DNA of 64,000 nt from Henriciella pelagia (GTDB lineage Bacteria > Pseudomonadota > Alphaproteobacteria > Caulobacterales > Hyphomonadaceae), in NCBI RefSeq assembly GCF_002088945.1, contig NZ_NCSU01000007.1, positions 682,001 to 746,000 of the forward strand. The letters run 5' to 3'. Within the stretch, counting starts at the first letter, position 1; every line of letters starts with the position of its first letter. The position numbers and the translations under genes were made by a program. The notes below the pieces were generated by a model. That model saw only the letters and a list, made by a program, of their open reading frames with translations. It was not told the origin of the DNA and ran no database searches. Positions 17,403 to 26,222 of the stretch are shown here, in pieces.

Positions 17403-20400
17403 ATGCCAGATTTCGGAGAGAAGGTGATGACAGGCTGGGACGAGATCGACGAGATCAAATTCGCCGACGAGGAAGCGCTCGTTGCCGATATCCTGAAGAA
17501 ACTGCCGCTCGACGAGCGTGCACGGGCGAGCGCCGTGCGGCGCGGTCGGGAGCTGGTGAAGATCGCCCGTGCCGCTGGCCGTCCCAAGGGCATGATGGAA
17601 AGCTTTCTGGAGGAGTTCGGCCTGTCCAACTCGGAAGGGCTGGCGCTGATGTGCCTTGCCGAAGCCCTGCTTCGTGTCCCTGACGCTGAAACCCGCGACG
17701 ATCTCATTGCCGAGAAGATCCGGTCGGGCGACTGGGGTGCCCATAAGGGCCAGTCCGACAGCTGGCTGGTCAACGCCTCGACCTGGGGCCTCATGCTGAC
17801 CGGCAAGGTGATCGGCGCGCCGTCGGACGCCCGGAAAGGCCCGTCAGCATTCATTTCAGGGCTGATCCGCGAGAGCGGCGAGCCCGTCATCCGCACTGCC
17901 ATGATGCAGGCCATGCGGATCATGGGCGAACAGTTCGTCCTCGGTCGGACAGTCAAGGAAGCGCTGCGGCGTGGTTCCAAGATGGTGAAGTCCGGGGACG
18001 CCGCCAATTTCAGCTTTGACATGCTGGGCGAGGGGGCCCGGACAGCTGATGATGCCGAGCGCTATTACGAGGCCTATGCGAAGGCAATCGATGCAGTCGG
18101 CCAGCATGGCGACAAAGCGACACCGCCTGAGAACAAGAATGGCATTTCGGTCAAACTGTCGGCGCTGCATCCGCGGTATGAGGCGGTCAACGAAGCCCGC
18201 GTCATGGCAGAGCTTTATCCAAAGCTCAAAGCGCTCTGCGAGCAGGCGGCTGGCCACAATATAAATCTCTGCCTCGATGCGGAAGAAGCCGACCGGCTGG
18301 TGATTTCGCTCAAACTGCTGGAGCGGTTGATGCGGGAGCCGAGCCTCAAGGGCTGGGATGGGCTCGGGCTCGCCGTGCAGGCCTATCAGAAGCGCTGTCC
18401 GCTCGTCATTGAGCGGCTGTCCAGGCTCGCTGGCGAGACCGGCATGCGTCTGATGGTCCGTCTTGTGAAGGGCGCCTATTGGGACACCGAGATCAAGCAT
18501 GCCCAGGAAGACGGGATGCGCAACTTCCCAGTCTTCACCACCAAGCACAATACCGATCTCAACTATCTCTCCTGCGCGCATGCCCTTCTGCAGGCCAGCC
18601 CGCGCATCTATCCGCAGTTTGCAACCCACAATGCCCACTCGCTTGCAACCATCCTGATGATGGCCGAGGCGGAAGGTGTCGAGACTTACGAGTTCCAGCG
18701 CCTGCACGGCATGGGTGAGCCGCTCTACGCGGCAGCCGAAAAAGGCAGCAAGGTCCGCGTCTATGCGCCGGTTGGCGCGCACAAGGACCTGCTGCCCTAT
18801 CTTGTTCGACGCCTGCTGGAAAACGGCGCAAATACAAGCTTTGTCCATTCCTTCCTCGACCCGGATGTGCCGGTGGAGAAGGTTGTCGACGATCCGATTG
18901 CCAAGGTGGAGGCAGGTCCTCGCCGGCACCCGCGCATCCCGACGCCTCCGCGCCTTTACGGCCCGATGCGCAAGAACTCGATTGGCGTGGACCTTTCTCA
19001 GTCAGGTGAGCGGGGCGTCCTTGAAGAGAATGTCGCGCGGCTGGAAAAGGAGAGCCCGCTGGCGGCCGGCCCCATAATCTCTGGGAAACCGGCCACGGAA
19101 GGCGGCGCAGATGTGTTTGCGCCTTTCGATACGGCCCGCAAGATCGGCACAGTGCTCAATGCGGGCGAGGCCGACGTTGACGCCGCCCTTGATGTTGCCG
19201 TGAAATTCCAGCCCGAATGGGACCGCCTTGGCGGCGCGGCGCGCGCAAAAATCCTCTCCGACATGGGAGACGCGCTGGAAGCCAATATGGACCGCCTCTG
19301 TGCGATCCTCGCCGAAGAAGCCGGCAAGACGTTCGGGGACGGCATTGCAGAGGTCCGTGAGGCGGTGGATTTCTGTCGCTATTATGCGGTTCAGGCGGAA
19401 GAGAAGTTCGAGGGGCGCACCCGCCTTCCGGGGCCAGCCGGGGAAACCAATCATATCTCGCTGCACGGACGCGGCGTCTTCGCCTGCATCTCGCCCTGGA
19501 ATTTCCCGCTTGCGATTTTCACGGGCCAGATCACGGCCGCCCTCGGCGCAGGCAATACCGTCATTGCCAAACCGGCCGAACAGACGCCGCTCATTGCCTA
19601 TGAGGCGGTGCGTATCTGGCAGGCCGCCGGCTTGCCGGGCGAGGCGCTACACCTCCTGCCAGGACGCGGCGAGACGGTCGGTGCCCGACTGACGAGCGAT
19701 TTGCGTGTGGCAGGTGTGTGCTTTACCGGCGGCACCGATACGGCCCGGATCATCAACAAGACACTGGCGGGGCGTGAGGGGCCGATCATTCCGCTGATTG
19801 CGGAGACGGGCGGTCTCAACGGCATGTTTGTCGACACGACGGCGCTGCGCGAGCAGGTGGTCGATGATGTCATCGTCTCCGCCTTTGGCTCTGCGGGGCA
19901 GCGCTGTTCGGCGTTGCGTATCCTGTTCCTGCCCAACGACACGGCGGATGCGCTGATCGAGGGCCTGTGCGGGGCGATGGATGAGCTCAAGATCGGCCAT
20001 CCCGGCAAGGCCGAAACGGATGTGGGGCCGGTCATTGATGATGACGCGCTTGGTATCCTCGTTGATTATGTCGCGCGGATGAAGGAAGAGGCGACGCTCA
20101 TCAAGCAGCTCGACGCACCCTCTGGCGGCCACTTCTTCGGGCCCACCGTGATCGAGCTGGACTCGCTCGACCAGATCGAGAAGGAGACCTTTGGCCCCGT
20201 CCTGCACATTGTCCGGTATGATCCTGACAATATCGAAAAGGTGGGCGCGGCGCTCGAGGCAAAGGGCTATGGCCTCACCCTTGGCGTCCATTCACGTCTG
20301 GAAAGTTTCGCGAAAAAGGTTCAGGCCGCCGTCCATGCCGGTAACACATATGTTAACCGATCCATGACAGGAGCAGTGGTCGGTGTGCAGCCTTTTGGCG

Positions 20401-20528
20401 GTGAAGGTCTCTCCGGGACCGGGCCGAAGGCCGGCGGACCGCATTACATGTTGCGATTTGCGGCAGAACGTGTGTTAACAGTGAATATCACGGCTCAGGG
20501 GGGTGATCCGGAACTCCTGAGCCTGTGA
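17403..20528 (+). CDS. putA: Bifunctional proline dehydrogenase / P5C dehydrogenase
   Basis: Oxidises proline to glutamate in two steps, FAD- then NAD-dependent, at the membrane. The 1041-aa product has a PRODH barrel (about 110-480; [39 protein letters not shown]) and an ALDH domain (about 520-1000; [14 protein letters not shown], general base in [12 protein letters not shown], catalytic Cys in [15 protein letters not shown]). The N-terminal ribbon-helix-helix DNA-binding domain of enteric PutA is absent, so this version cannot repress its own gene; no Lrp-type regulator is adjacent. AGGAGAC precedes the ATG. Confidence 0.96.
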   Translation: MPDFGEKVMTGWDEIDEIKFADEEALVADILKKLPLDERARASAVRRGRELVKIARAAGRPKGMMESFLEEFGLSNSEGLALMCLAEALLRVPDAETRDDLIAEKIRSGDWGAHKGQSDSWLVNASTWGLMLTGKVIGAPSDARKGPSAFISGLIRESGEPVIRTAMMQAMRIMGEQFVLGRTVKEALRRGSKMVKSGDAANFSFDMLGEGARTADDAERYYEAYAKAIDAVGQHGDKATPPENKNGISVKLSALHPRYEAVNEARVMAELYPKLKALCEQAAGHNINLCLDAEEADRLVISLKLLERLMREPSLKGWDGLGLAVQAYQKRCPLVIERLSRLAGETGMRLMVRLVKGAYWDTEIKHAQEDGMRNFPVFTTKHNTDLNYLSCAHALLQASPRIYPQFATHNAHSLATILMMAEAEGVETYEFQRLHGMGEPLYAAAEKGSKVRVYAPVGAHKDLLPYLVRRLLENGANTSFVHSFLDPDVPVEKVVDDPIAKVEAGPRRHPRIPTPPRLYGPMRKNSIGVDLSQSGERGVLEENVARLEKESPLAAGPIISGKPATEGGADVFAPFDTARKIGTVLNAGEADVDAALDVAVKFQPEWDRLGGAARAKILSDMGDALEANMDRLCAILAEEAGKTFGDGIAEVREAVDFCRYYAVQAEEKFEGRTRLPGPAGETNHISLHGRGVFACISPWNFPLAIFTGQITAALGAGNTVIAKPAEQTPLIAYEAVRIWQAAGLPGEALHLLPGRGETVGARLTSDLRVAGVCFTGGTDTARIINKTLAGREGPIIPLIAETGGLNGMFVDTTALREQVVDDVIVSAFGSAGQRCSALRILFLPNDTADALIEGLCGAMDELKIGHPGKAETDVGPVIDDDALGILVDYVARMKEEATLIKQLDAPSGGHFFGPTVIELDSLDQIEKETFGPVLHIVRYDPDNIEKVGAALEAKGYGLTLGVHSRLESFAKKVQAAVHAGNTYVNRSMTGAVVGVQPFGGEGLSGTGPKAGGPHYMLRFAAERVLTVNITAQGGDPELLSL

Positions 20529-20543
20529 CAGAGGGCCTGGATT

Positions 20544-21428
20544 GTGAACTGCTTAAGCGTTTCGAACTGGACGCCGACTTTCGCGTGGCTGTCTGCGGGC
20601 ATCGTGCTACTAGTCGGCTGTGGCGCGGAACCGGCAAATGAGCCAGCTCCCCCGTCAACGCGGGTCGACGAACGCCCCGTCGGCACCCAGGATCTCGACA
20701 ACGCCTTCGCGACGCCTCCCGGCGAAGGGATCGCCATCGTCAATGGCAGCCAGGCGGCGGCGATCAACGTCACCATGCCGGATGATTTCGACTCCCTTCC
20801 GCAAAACCTGCGCGATGAGCTGAGCGCACGCGCCAATGCGGGCACGGAGGCCTTTATCGCAGCCGCCGAAGCCGATCAGGAATCCGCCCGCAATGAGGGA
20901 TTCGAATTTCGCCCGCACGCCCTTGATGTTGTCTGGAAGAGAAGCGGTCCCACAGAAGGCGTCCTCACCGGCTTTGTTGGCACTTACACGATCTATACGG
21001 GCGGCGCGCATCCCAACCTGTCCTTCGACAAGGTGAACTGGGATGTCGAGGCCGATCAGCCCGTCAGTTTCGAAGACATATTCGATGATGCTGACGCGGC
21101 GCATGCGCGAATCTCGGACCTTCTGAAAACCAGATTGCTGGCCCAGAAGCGCGAACGCCTCGGTGATACCGAGTCCAGCGATGAGGAAATCCTCGAAACA
21201 TGGGTCGATCCGGCGCTTGAGGCCGGATCTGCCTTGTTCGACCATTTCAGCATTGCCGCATCCACCGAGCCGGACAAGGCTGGAGGCATTGTCTACCACT
21301 TCGCGCCTTATGAAGTCGGCGCGTACGCCGAAGGGGTGTACGTCGTCTCACTGCCTTATGGCGAGTTCGAGGACTTTCTCGGCGAAGCCTATGGCGAGGA
21401 TTTTGGCGGAGAGCTTCTCGCCCCCTAG
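20544..21428 (+). CDS. DUF3298-domain lipoprotein
   Basis: A 294-aa protein with a GTG start preceded by GAGGG. The signal peptide ends in a lipobox (LLVGC|GAE, Cys at about 27), followed by a Pro/Thr linker. The C-terminal half matches DUF3298/DUF4163: GTYTIYTGGAHPNLSFDKVNWD, the RsiV-like signature, then FAPYEVGAYAEGVYVVSLPY. In RsiV this region binds lysozyme; here the function is unknown. It follows putA by 15 bases and could be read through from it. Its stop overlaps a convergent gene on CTAG. Confidence 0.78.
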   Translation: MNCLSVSNWTPTFAWLSAGIVLLVGCGAEPANEPAPPSTRVDERPVGTQDLDNAFATPPGEGIAIVNGSQAAAINVTMPDDFDSLPQNLRDELSARANAGTEAFIAAAEADQESARNEGFEFRPHALDVVWKRSGPTEGVLTGFVGTYTIYTGGAHPNLSFDKVNWDVEADQPVSFEDIFDDADAAHARISDLLKTRLLAQKRERLGDTESSDEEILETWVDPALEAGSALFDHFSIAASTEPDKAGGIVYHFAPYEVGAYAEGVYVVSLPYGEFEDFLGEAYGEDFGGELLAP

Positions 21429-21742
21429 GTCGAAGGCCTGAGCGTGCAGCCAAGGCCCGGTTCGTAAAAAGCCGTCGCGCTCACATAACCGGATGCAGCG
21501 CTCGCCCTGATCGACTGGTCCTGCTCGGTGAAGGTGATGGCGCTGAAATCGTCGGTGAAATCCCCACGGCAGCTCGCCATCTCGCGCCCGGCAACGAAGC
21601 GGCATGAGCACACCATCTTGGCGCCGTAGGCCGTAGCGACCTTGCCGAACGCCACCTGATCCTTCAGCCAGAACTGCCAGACCAGCACCGCCATCACGCC
21701 GGCAGCAATGGTCATGACCGCAAAGGCTTTGACGAGTTTCAT
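21425..21742 (-). CDS. Small membrane-anchored protein of unknown function
   Basis: 105 aa: one N-terminal membrane segment or signal anchor (about 5-24), then a short extracytoplasmic domain with four cysteines (MVCSCRF, MASCRG, GLGCTL). The cysteine-rich pattern suggests a disulfide-bonded periplasmic domain. AGAGGC precedes the ATG. It is divergent from the beta-lactamase-like hydrolase at 22062; I suspect a functional pair but have no direct support. No family recognised. Confidence 0.6.
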   Translation of the reverse strand: MKLVKAFAVMTIAAGVMAVLVWQFWLKDQVAFGKVATAYGAKMVCSCRFVAGREMASCRGDFTDDFSAITFTEQDQSIRASAASGYVSATAFYEPGLGCTLRPST

Positions 21743-21845
21743 GGCCTGCCTCTAGTGTCCGCTGACGCAAGGGATAGGGAGCGCGGCCATGTTCGGCAAG
21801 TGGTTTGGAATGAGCGGGCATACGGTATCCTCCTGCAACGGAGCC

Positions 21846-22066
21846 CTCATGGTGAGCGAAGTCGAACCAGGAGGGCCTGCTTCCGAGGAAGCGTCATCCT
21901 CGACCGCGAAACGGTCTGAGGATCCATCTCCCGGCCTCGACAGATTCGCCTGTGGATCGGGTTGGAGATGGGCGCTCAGACGGGCAATGCCCGTCGAGCG
22001 AGACGCCGCATTGAGGCGGTCCCGTGACAGATATCCGCTTCGTGGTTCGACTTCGCTCACCATGAG
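21846..22066. repeat. 221-bp structured element with perfect 24-bp terminal inverted repeats
   Basis: Bases 21846-21869 (beginning CTCATGGTGAGCGAAGTC) are the exact reverse complement of 22043-22066. Inside are several nested stem-loops: GCTTCC-GA-GGAAGC, a GACCG/CGGTC stem with flanking ATCCTC/GAGGAT, CCATCTCC paired with GGAGATGG, and GGGCAATGCCC. This looks like a non-autonomous palindromic (MITE/REP-like) element; 'CTCATGGTGAGC...' ends are familiar from dispersed alphaproteobacterial repeats. Only one copy is in this window and no target-site duplication is obvious. The right end contains the start codon of the hydrolase. Confidence 0.75.
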
Positions 22067-23375
22067 GCTGCTGGGAGGTCTGCTTGTCTGGTCGGCATGC
22101 GGGGCGACGGCGTCCGCGCAAGACCTTGTCGCGCTGCTGCCGCAGCCTGAGGGACTGGCCTGGCCAACTGAGGGCTGGGAGGTGGGCTCGCTGCCGGAGG
22201 AGATTGCCGCTGATGTTCAGGCGCATGTCGACGACGTCATGGCACGCCAGCGAGGCGACGAGCTGGGAGAGACCCGCGCCGTGGTCATCATTCATCGCGG
22301 CAAGCTGGTGCTGGAGGCGTATCGCGATGGCTTCGGGCCGGACACCAAACAGGTGTCATGGTCGATGGCGAAATCGATCACGAGCGCGCTTGTGGGACGC
22401 TCGGTGCAACTCGGCCTCATCGATGACATCGACTATCCCATGCCGTCGCCCTTCGCCGAGGATGATCCGCGTAGAGAGATCACCTGGCGCCAGTGGCTGA
22501 CCATGACGGACGGGCTCGACTATCTGGAGATCGGCGCGGAAACAATGGCGGAGAATGACGTCATCCAGATGACCTATGGGCCGGGCCGGTATGACGTTAT
22601 CCAGTACATCGTCGATGAGCTGCCGCCCGCCCATGAACCCGGCATGCACTGGAACTATTCGACGGCTGGGTTTCACCTCATTGGACGGGCTCTGCTTGAG
22701 CTGTCTCGCTCAACCGAGAACGTCAAACCGGTCGAAGATCCAATCGTAGAGGCTGAGGACCTGACGCCGACGTCGGTACAATTTATCGAGCGCTGTTTGT
22801 CAGGCGTCATGAACGCCACCGAGGGTCAAATGTCAGACCCCCTTCCGGTGATGCAGCAGGGGCCATGCGCGCTTGGTCGGCACATGCGGCTGTTTGATAG
22901 ACTGGGAATGGACGCCCAGCCGGAATTCGACGCCGCTGGAAACTTTCTCGGCGGCTCGCTCGTCTGGGCCTCGGCGCGGGACTTTGCGAAGTTTGGATAT
23001 CTCTATCTGCGCGACGGCGTCTGGGAGGGCGATCGCCTCCTGCCGGAAGGCTGGGTGGATTTCTCCCGCACTGGCGCGCTCGGTGATGATGGCAATGTCT
23101 ATGGCGCGGGCTGGTGGATCACCACCGGGGGCGAAGAGCCTTCGCCTGACTACCAGCTTCGAACATCACCACCCTGGGACAGTTTCGCCGCCGAAGGCCA
23201 TGAAGGGCAGACACTATATGTTGTGCCATCACGCGACCTCGTCATCGTTCGTCTGGGCCTCATGCGGAACGGTGGGAACAACTGGCCGGCGCTCTTCCAG
23301 TGGAATCAGAAGCTCGCTTCCATGTTCCCCGAAACCCGATTCGCATCGACTCCCGATAATGCGAACATGCCCTGA
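22062..23375 (+). CDS. Class C beta-lactamase-like serine hydrolase
   Basis: A periplasmic penicillin-binding-protein-fold hydrolase (beta-lactamase/esterase/NylB-like group). From ATG 22062 the product is 437 aa with a signal peptide (MRLLGGLLVWSACGATASAQ). The catalytic SxxK is S101-M-A-K104, the second motif is YST in WNYSTAGF, and the third region is GHEGQTLY. The frame stays open 91 codons further upstream to ATG 21789, which has a good GGGAG, but those codons run through the inverted-repeat element and would bury the signal peptide. ATG 22062 lies inside the repeat and lacks a Shine-Dalgarno. Confidence 0.8.
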   Translation: MRLLGGLLVWSACGATASAQDLVALLPQPEGLAWPTEGWEVGSLPEEIAADVQAHVDDVMARQRGDELGETRAVVIIHRGKLVLEAYRDGFGPDTKQVSWSMAKSITSALVGRSVQLGLIDDIDYPMPSPFAEDDPRREITWRQWLTMTDGLDYLEIGAETMAENDVIQMTYGPGRYDVIQYIVDELPPAHEPGMHWNYSTAGFHLIGRALLELSRSTENVKPVEDPIVEAEDLTPTSVQFIERCLSGVMNATEGQMSDPLPVMQQGPCALGRHMRLFDRLGMDAQPEFDAAGNFLGGSLVWASARDFAKFGYLYLRDGVWEGDRLLPEGWVDFSRTGALGDDGNVYGAGWWITTGGEEPSPDYQLRTSPPWDSFAAEGHEGQTLYVVPSRDLVIVRLGLMRNGGNNWPALFQWNQKLASMFPETRFASTPDNANMP

Positions 23376-23647
23376 GGCCGGACCCTGAAATTTTTTTCAT
23401 TCCAATCCACAGGCTGGTGAAAAACTGTGTACGGCGGAAGTCCAATTGTGGCGGGCATGGGGCGGGTGTGTTAACCTTCCGTTTACAGGTTTTCCACGGC
23501 TTAGGTGTTGAATCTTCGGGAACCCCCATTGACCAAGCATTAACCTTAGGACCACTATATCTAGTATTGGGGAAGGGCTGAAGCACCGCATATGGCGCTT
23601 GAGGGGCTAGATCCCTATATTTATTGGGCCGTCTGAGAGGTTTTGAC
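23376..23647. promoter_or_regulatory. nrdA promoter region
   Basis: 272 bases without a gene. Besides the NrdR box (23552-23567) it holds a GANTC site (GAATC at about 23509, the CcrM methylation motif) and TTAA-N7-TTTA near 23473, close to the CtrA consensus TTAA-N7-TTAA. These motif calls are by eye. GAGAGG lies just before the nrdA ATG. Confidence 0.45.
23552..23567 (+). promoter_or_regulatory. NrdR box upstream of nrdA
   Basis: CCACTATATCTAGTAT matches 14 of 16 positions of the NrdR consensus ACACWATATMTWGTGT as I know it. It lies 80 bases before the nrdA ATG. NrdR usually binds two tandem boxes; a second site here is poor (near 23585-23600), although a further ATAT-centred sequence lies about 60 bases downstream. 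Confidence 0.65.
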
Positions 23648-25519
23648 ATGTCTGCGAGCAATGCTGCCACCACTACGAAAGCCGCCCTTCGCCGGGGCAA
23701 GCCTAAGGGGCAGATGAAGCCGGACCTGAAGCTTGTCACCGATTGGGAAATCAAGATCGACCCGGCGCGCGATGCCAACCTCACCGAGTTCGGCAAGAAG
23801 ACGCTTGAGGATCGCTATCTCCTGCCGGGTGAAACCTATCAGGGCATGTTCGCCCGTGTCGCGAAAGCCTTTGCCGACGACCAGGATCACGCCCAGCGCA
23901 TCTATGACTACATGTCGAATCTCTGGTTCATGCCGGCGACGCCAGTTCTCTCGAATGGCGGCGCAGATCGCGGCTTGCCGATTTCCTGCTTCCTGAACCA
24001 GGTTGGCGACTCGCTCGACGACATTGTCGAGACTTGGACCGAGAATGTCTGGCTCGCCTCGAATGGCGGCGGCATCGGCACCTATTGGGGCCATGTCCGC
24101 TCCATCGGTGAGAAAGTCGGCCAGAACGGACAGACTTCCGGAATCATTCCTTTCATCCGCGTGATGGACTCTCTGACCCTCGCGATCAGCCAGGGCTCGC
24201 TGCGCCGTGGTTCGGCTGCCTGCTATCTCGACATCCACCACCCGGAAATCGAGGAATTCCTCGAAATTCGCAAAGCCTCGGGTGACTTCAACCGCAAGTC
24301 CCTCAACCTGCACCATGGCATCAACATCACCGATGAGTTCATGGAAGCGGTGCGCAATGATGCCGAGTTCGGCCTGCGCTCGCCCAAGTCTGGTGAAGTG
24401 CTGCGCACGGTCAATGCCCGCAAGATCTGGCAGAAGATCCTTGAACTGCGCATCCAGACTGGTGAGCCATACCTGCTGTTCACGGATACGGTGAACAACG
24501 CCATGCCAGCGCACCAGCGCAAGCTCGGCCTCAAGGTTCACCAGTCCAACCTCTGCTCGGAAATCACCCTTCCAACCGGTGTCGACCATAATGGCGAGGA
24601 CCGCACGGCTGTCTGCTGCCTGTCATCGGTCAATGCCGAGAAGTTCCTTGAGTGGTCGAAGAATGAGGACTTCCTGGAAGACATTTTCCGCTTCCTCGAT
24701 AATGTGCTCGAAGACTTCATCAACCGCGCGCCGGACGAGATGGCCCGCGCGGTCTACTCGGCAAAACGCGAGCGCTCTGTTGGCCTCGGCCTGATGGGCT
24801 TTCACTCCTTCCTGCAGACGATGAACGTGCCGATCGAAAGCGCGATGTCGAAAGTCTGGAACGAGAAGATGTTCAAGCATATCCGTGCTGGTGCGGATGC
24901 GGCTTCGGTCAAGCTCGCCAAGGAGCGCGGGCCCTGTGAAGACGCCCGCGATGCTGGCATGATGGCTCGCTTCAGCCACAAGATGGCCGTGGCGCCAACC
25001 GCTTCGATCTCGATCATCTGCGGCGGCACGTCGGCAGGCATCGAACCGATCCCGGCCAATGTCTACACGCACAAGACGCTGTCTGGCTCCTTCACGGTGA
25101 AGAACCAGCAGCTGCAGAAGCTGCTCGCCTCGAAGGACATGGACACTGACGAGACCTGGAACTCGATCCTTGAGAATGAAGGCTCCGTCCAGCATCTCGA
25201 CTGCCTGGACGAGCATGAGAAGTCTGTCTTCAAGACGGCCTTCGAGCTCGACCAGCGGTGGATCATCGAACTGGCCGCAGATCGCACGCCTTACATCTGC
25301 CAGAGCCAGTCGCTGAACGTCTTCCTGCCGGCAGATATCAACAAGTGGGACCTTCACATGCTGCATTGGACGGCGTGGGAGAAGGGTCTCAAGTCGCTCT
25401 ATTACTGTCGCTCCAAATCGGTGCAGCGCGCAGGCTTTGCAGGCGCCGCCGACAAGGAAAAGGCGCAAGGCATGGAAGTGCCAAAGACCGATTATGACGA
25501 GTGCCTCGCCTGTCAGTAA
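23648..25519 (+). CDS. nrdA: Class Ia ribonucleotide reductase, alpha subunit (no ATP cone)
   Basis: Reduces ribonucleoside diphosphates to deoxy forms, with NrdB as radical-generating partner. The 623-aa product shows LPISCFLNQVGDS, GSLRRGSAACYLDIHHPEIE, the substrate-site motif SNLCSEITLP, the Tyr pair of the radical path in SLYYCRSKS, and the C-terminal redox cysteines CLAC four residues from the end. It begins at the catalytic barrel and lacks the ~100-residue N-terminal ATP cone of E. coli NrdA, so overall dATP feedback is expected to be absent. GAGAGG precedes ATG 23648. Confidence 0.95.
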   Translation: MSASNAATTTKAALRRGKPKGQMKPDLKLVTDWEIKIDPARDANLTEFGKKTLEDRYLLPGETYQGMFARVAKAFADDQDHAQRIYDYMSNLWFMPATPVLSNGGADRGLPISCFLNQVGDSLDDIVETWTENVWLASNGGGIGTYWGHVRSIGEKVGQNGQTSGIIPFIRVMDSLTLAISQGSLRRGSAACYLDIHHPEIEEFLEIRKASGDFNRKSLNLHHGINITDEFMEAVRNDAEFGLRSPKSGEVLRTVNARKIWQKILELRIQTGEPYLLFTDTVNNAMPAHQRKLGLKVHQSNLCSEITLPTGVDHNGEDRTAVCCLSSVNAEKFLEWSKNEDFLEDIFRFLDNVLEDFINRAPDEMARAVYSAKRERSVGLGLMGFHSFLQTMNVPIESAMSKVWNEKMFKHIRAGADAASVKLAKERGPCEDARDAGMMARFSHKMAVAPTASISIICGGTSAGIEPIPANVYTHKTLSGSFTVKNQQLQKLLASKDMDTDETWNSILENEGSVQHLDCLDEHEKSVFKTAFELDQRWIIELAADRTPYICQSQSLNVFLPADINKWDLHMLHWTAWEKGLKSLYYCRSKSVQRAGFAGAADKEKAQGMEVPKTDYDECLACQ

Positions 25520-25545
25520 TCACCAGTCTTAGGGATGAGACTGCG

Positions 25546-25577
25546 AACCCCGGCCCCGGTGGCCGGGGTTTTCTTTT
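25546..25577 (+). terminator. Rho-independent terminator of nrdA
   Basis: Perfect ten-base stem AACCCCGGCC / GGCCGGGGTT (25546-25555 and 25561-25570) with a CCGGT loop, followed by TTCTTTT. It shows that nrdA is not transcribed onward to nrdB. Confidence 0.9.
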
Positions 25578-25675
25578 GGCCGGGAAGGATTCTGACAAGC
25601 GCTCCAGTTGTCTGTGGGTAATCCGTGAGACAGAATGATAGTTAACTACAATAATCGCCTTGGGAGGCCCAGCCC

Positions 25676-26222
25676 GTGAAACCTGACTTCTCACTCAATC
25701 GCCGCGTTTTCCTGATGTCGTCAGCCTCCGTGCTCGGGGGTTGGAACGCTCGCGCGCCCCGCCTGGGCTCGCCGTGAGCGTTTCCCGGTCGTCGAGACGT
25801 CGAACGGCAAGCTTATAGGTGCCCGTTCTGGTGGCATGCACAGCTTCATGGGCATTCGCTATGGTGCACCGACCAGTGGTACCAATCGTTTCATGCCGCC
25901 CCAGCCTGTCGAGAAGTGGGCGGGCGTAAAGGAAGCTCTTGCTTTCAGCGATGCTGCGCCGCAAATGCCGGGCAATCGCAGCTTCGATTATGGCGATCTC
26001 ATCGTGTTTGACCGTCACCCCTCGGGTCTCGGTGAGGACTGCCTTGCGCTCAATCTCTGGACATCGCTCGCCGCGACGGGCGATCCGAACAATGAGCGCC
26101 TGGCCGACTGGCCTGTCTATACGCAGGACGCGCGTGCGACCATGGTTTTTGACGTCGACACGCGGGTCGAGAATGACCCGCGCGCCGACATCAGGGCGTT
26201 CTGGGAGGGAATTGACGCCTAG
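25676..26222 (+). pseudogene. Type B carboxylesterase remnant (frameshift plus internal deletion)
   Basis: The start (GTG 25676 after GGGAGG) encodes a Tat-like signal, RRVFLMSSASVLG. The frame then stops at 25776. Removing one G from the GGGGG run near 25737 restores a continuous reading: LGVGTLARPAWARRERFPVV, followed in frame by ETSNGKLIGARSGGMHSFMG. The N-terminal esterase core (GIRYGAPTSGTNRFMPPQPV, GEDCLALNLWT) is joined directly to a C-terminal segment (DPNNERLADWPVYTQDAR, TMVFDV). The whole catalytic middle, roughly 300 residues with the Ser-Glu-His triad, is missing. The stop shares CTAG with the convergent TonB receptor gene. Confidence 0.85.

Noticed and set aside
21789-22061. The 91-codon N-terminal extension of the beta-lactamase-like hydrolase
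   Set aside because: It is encoded mostly by the inverted-repeat element and would place the signal peptide internally; kept as an alternative in the findings only.
22062-23375. A clinically relevant AmpC beta-lactamase
   Set aside because: Only the general fold motifs are present (SMAK, YST rather than YSN, GHEG rather than KTG); it fits the esterase/NylB-like group better.
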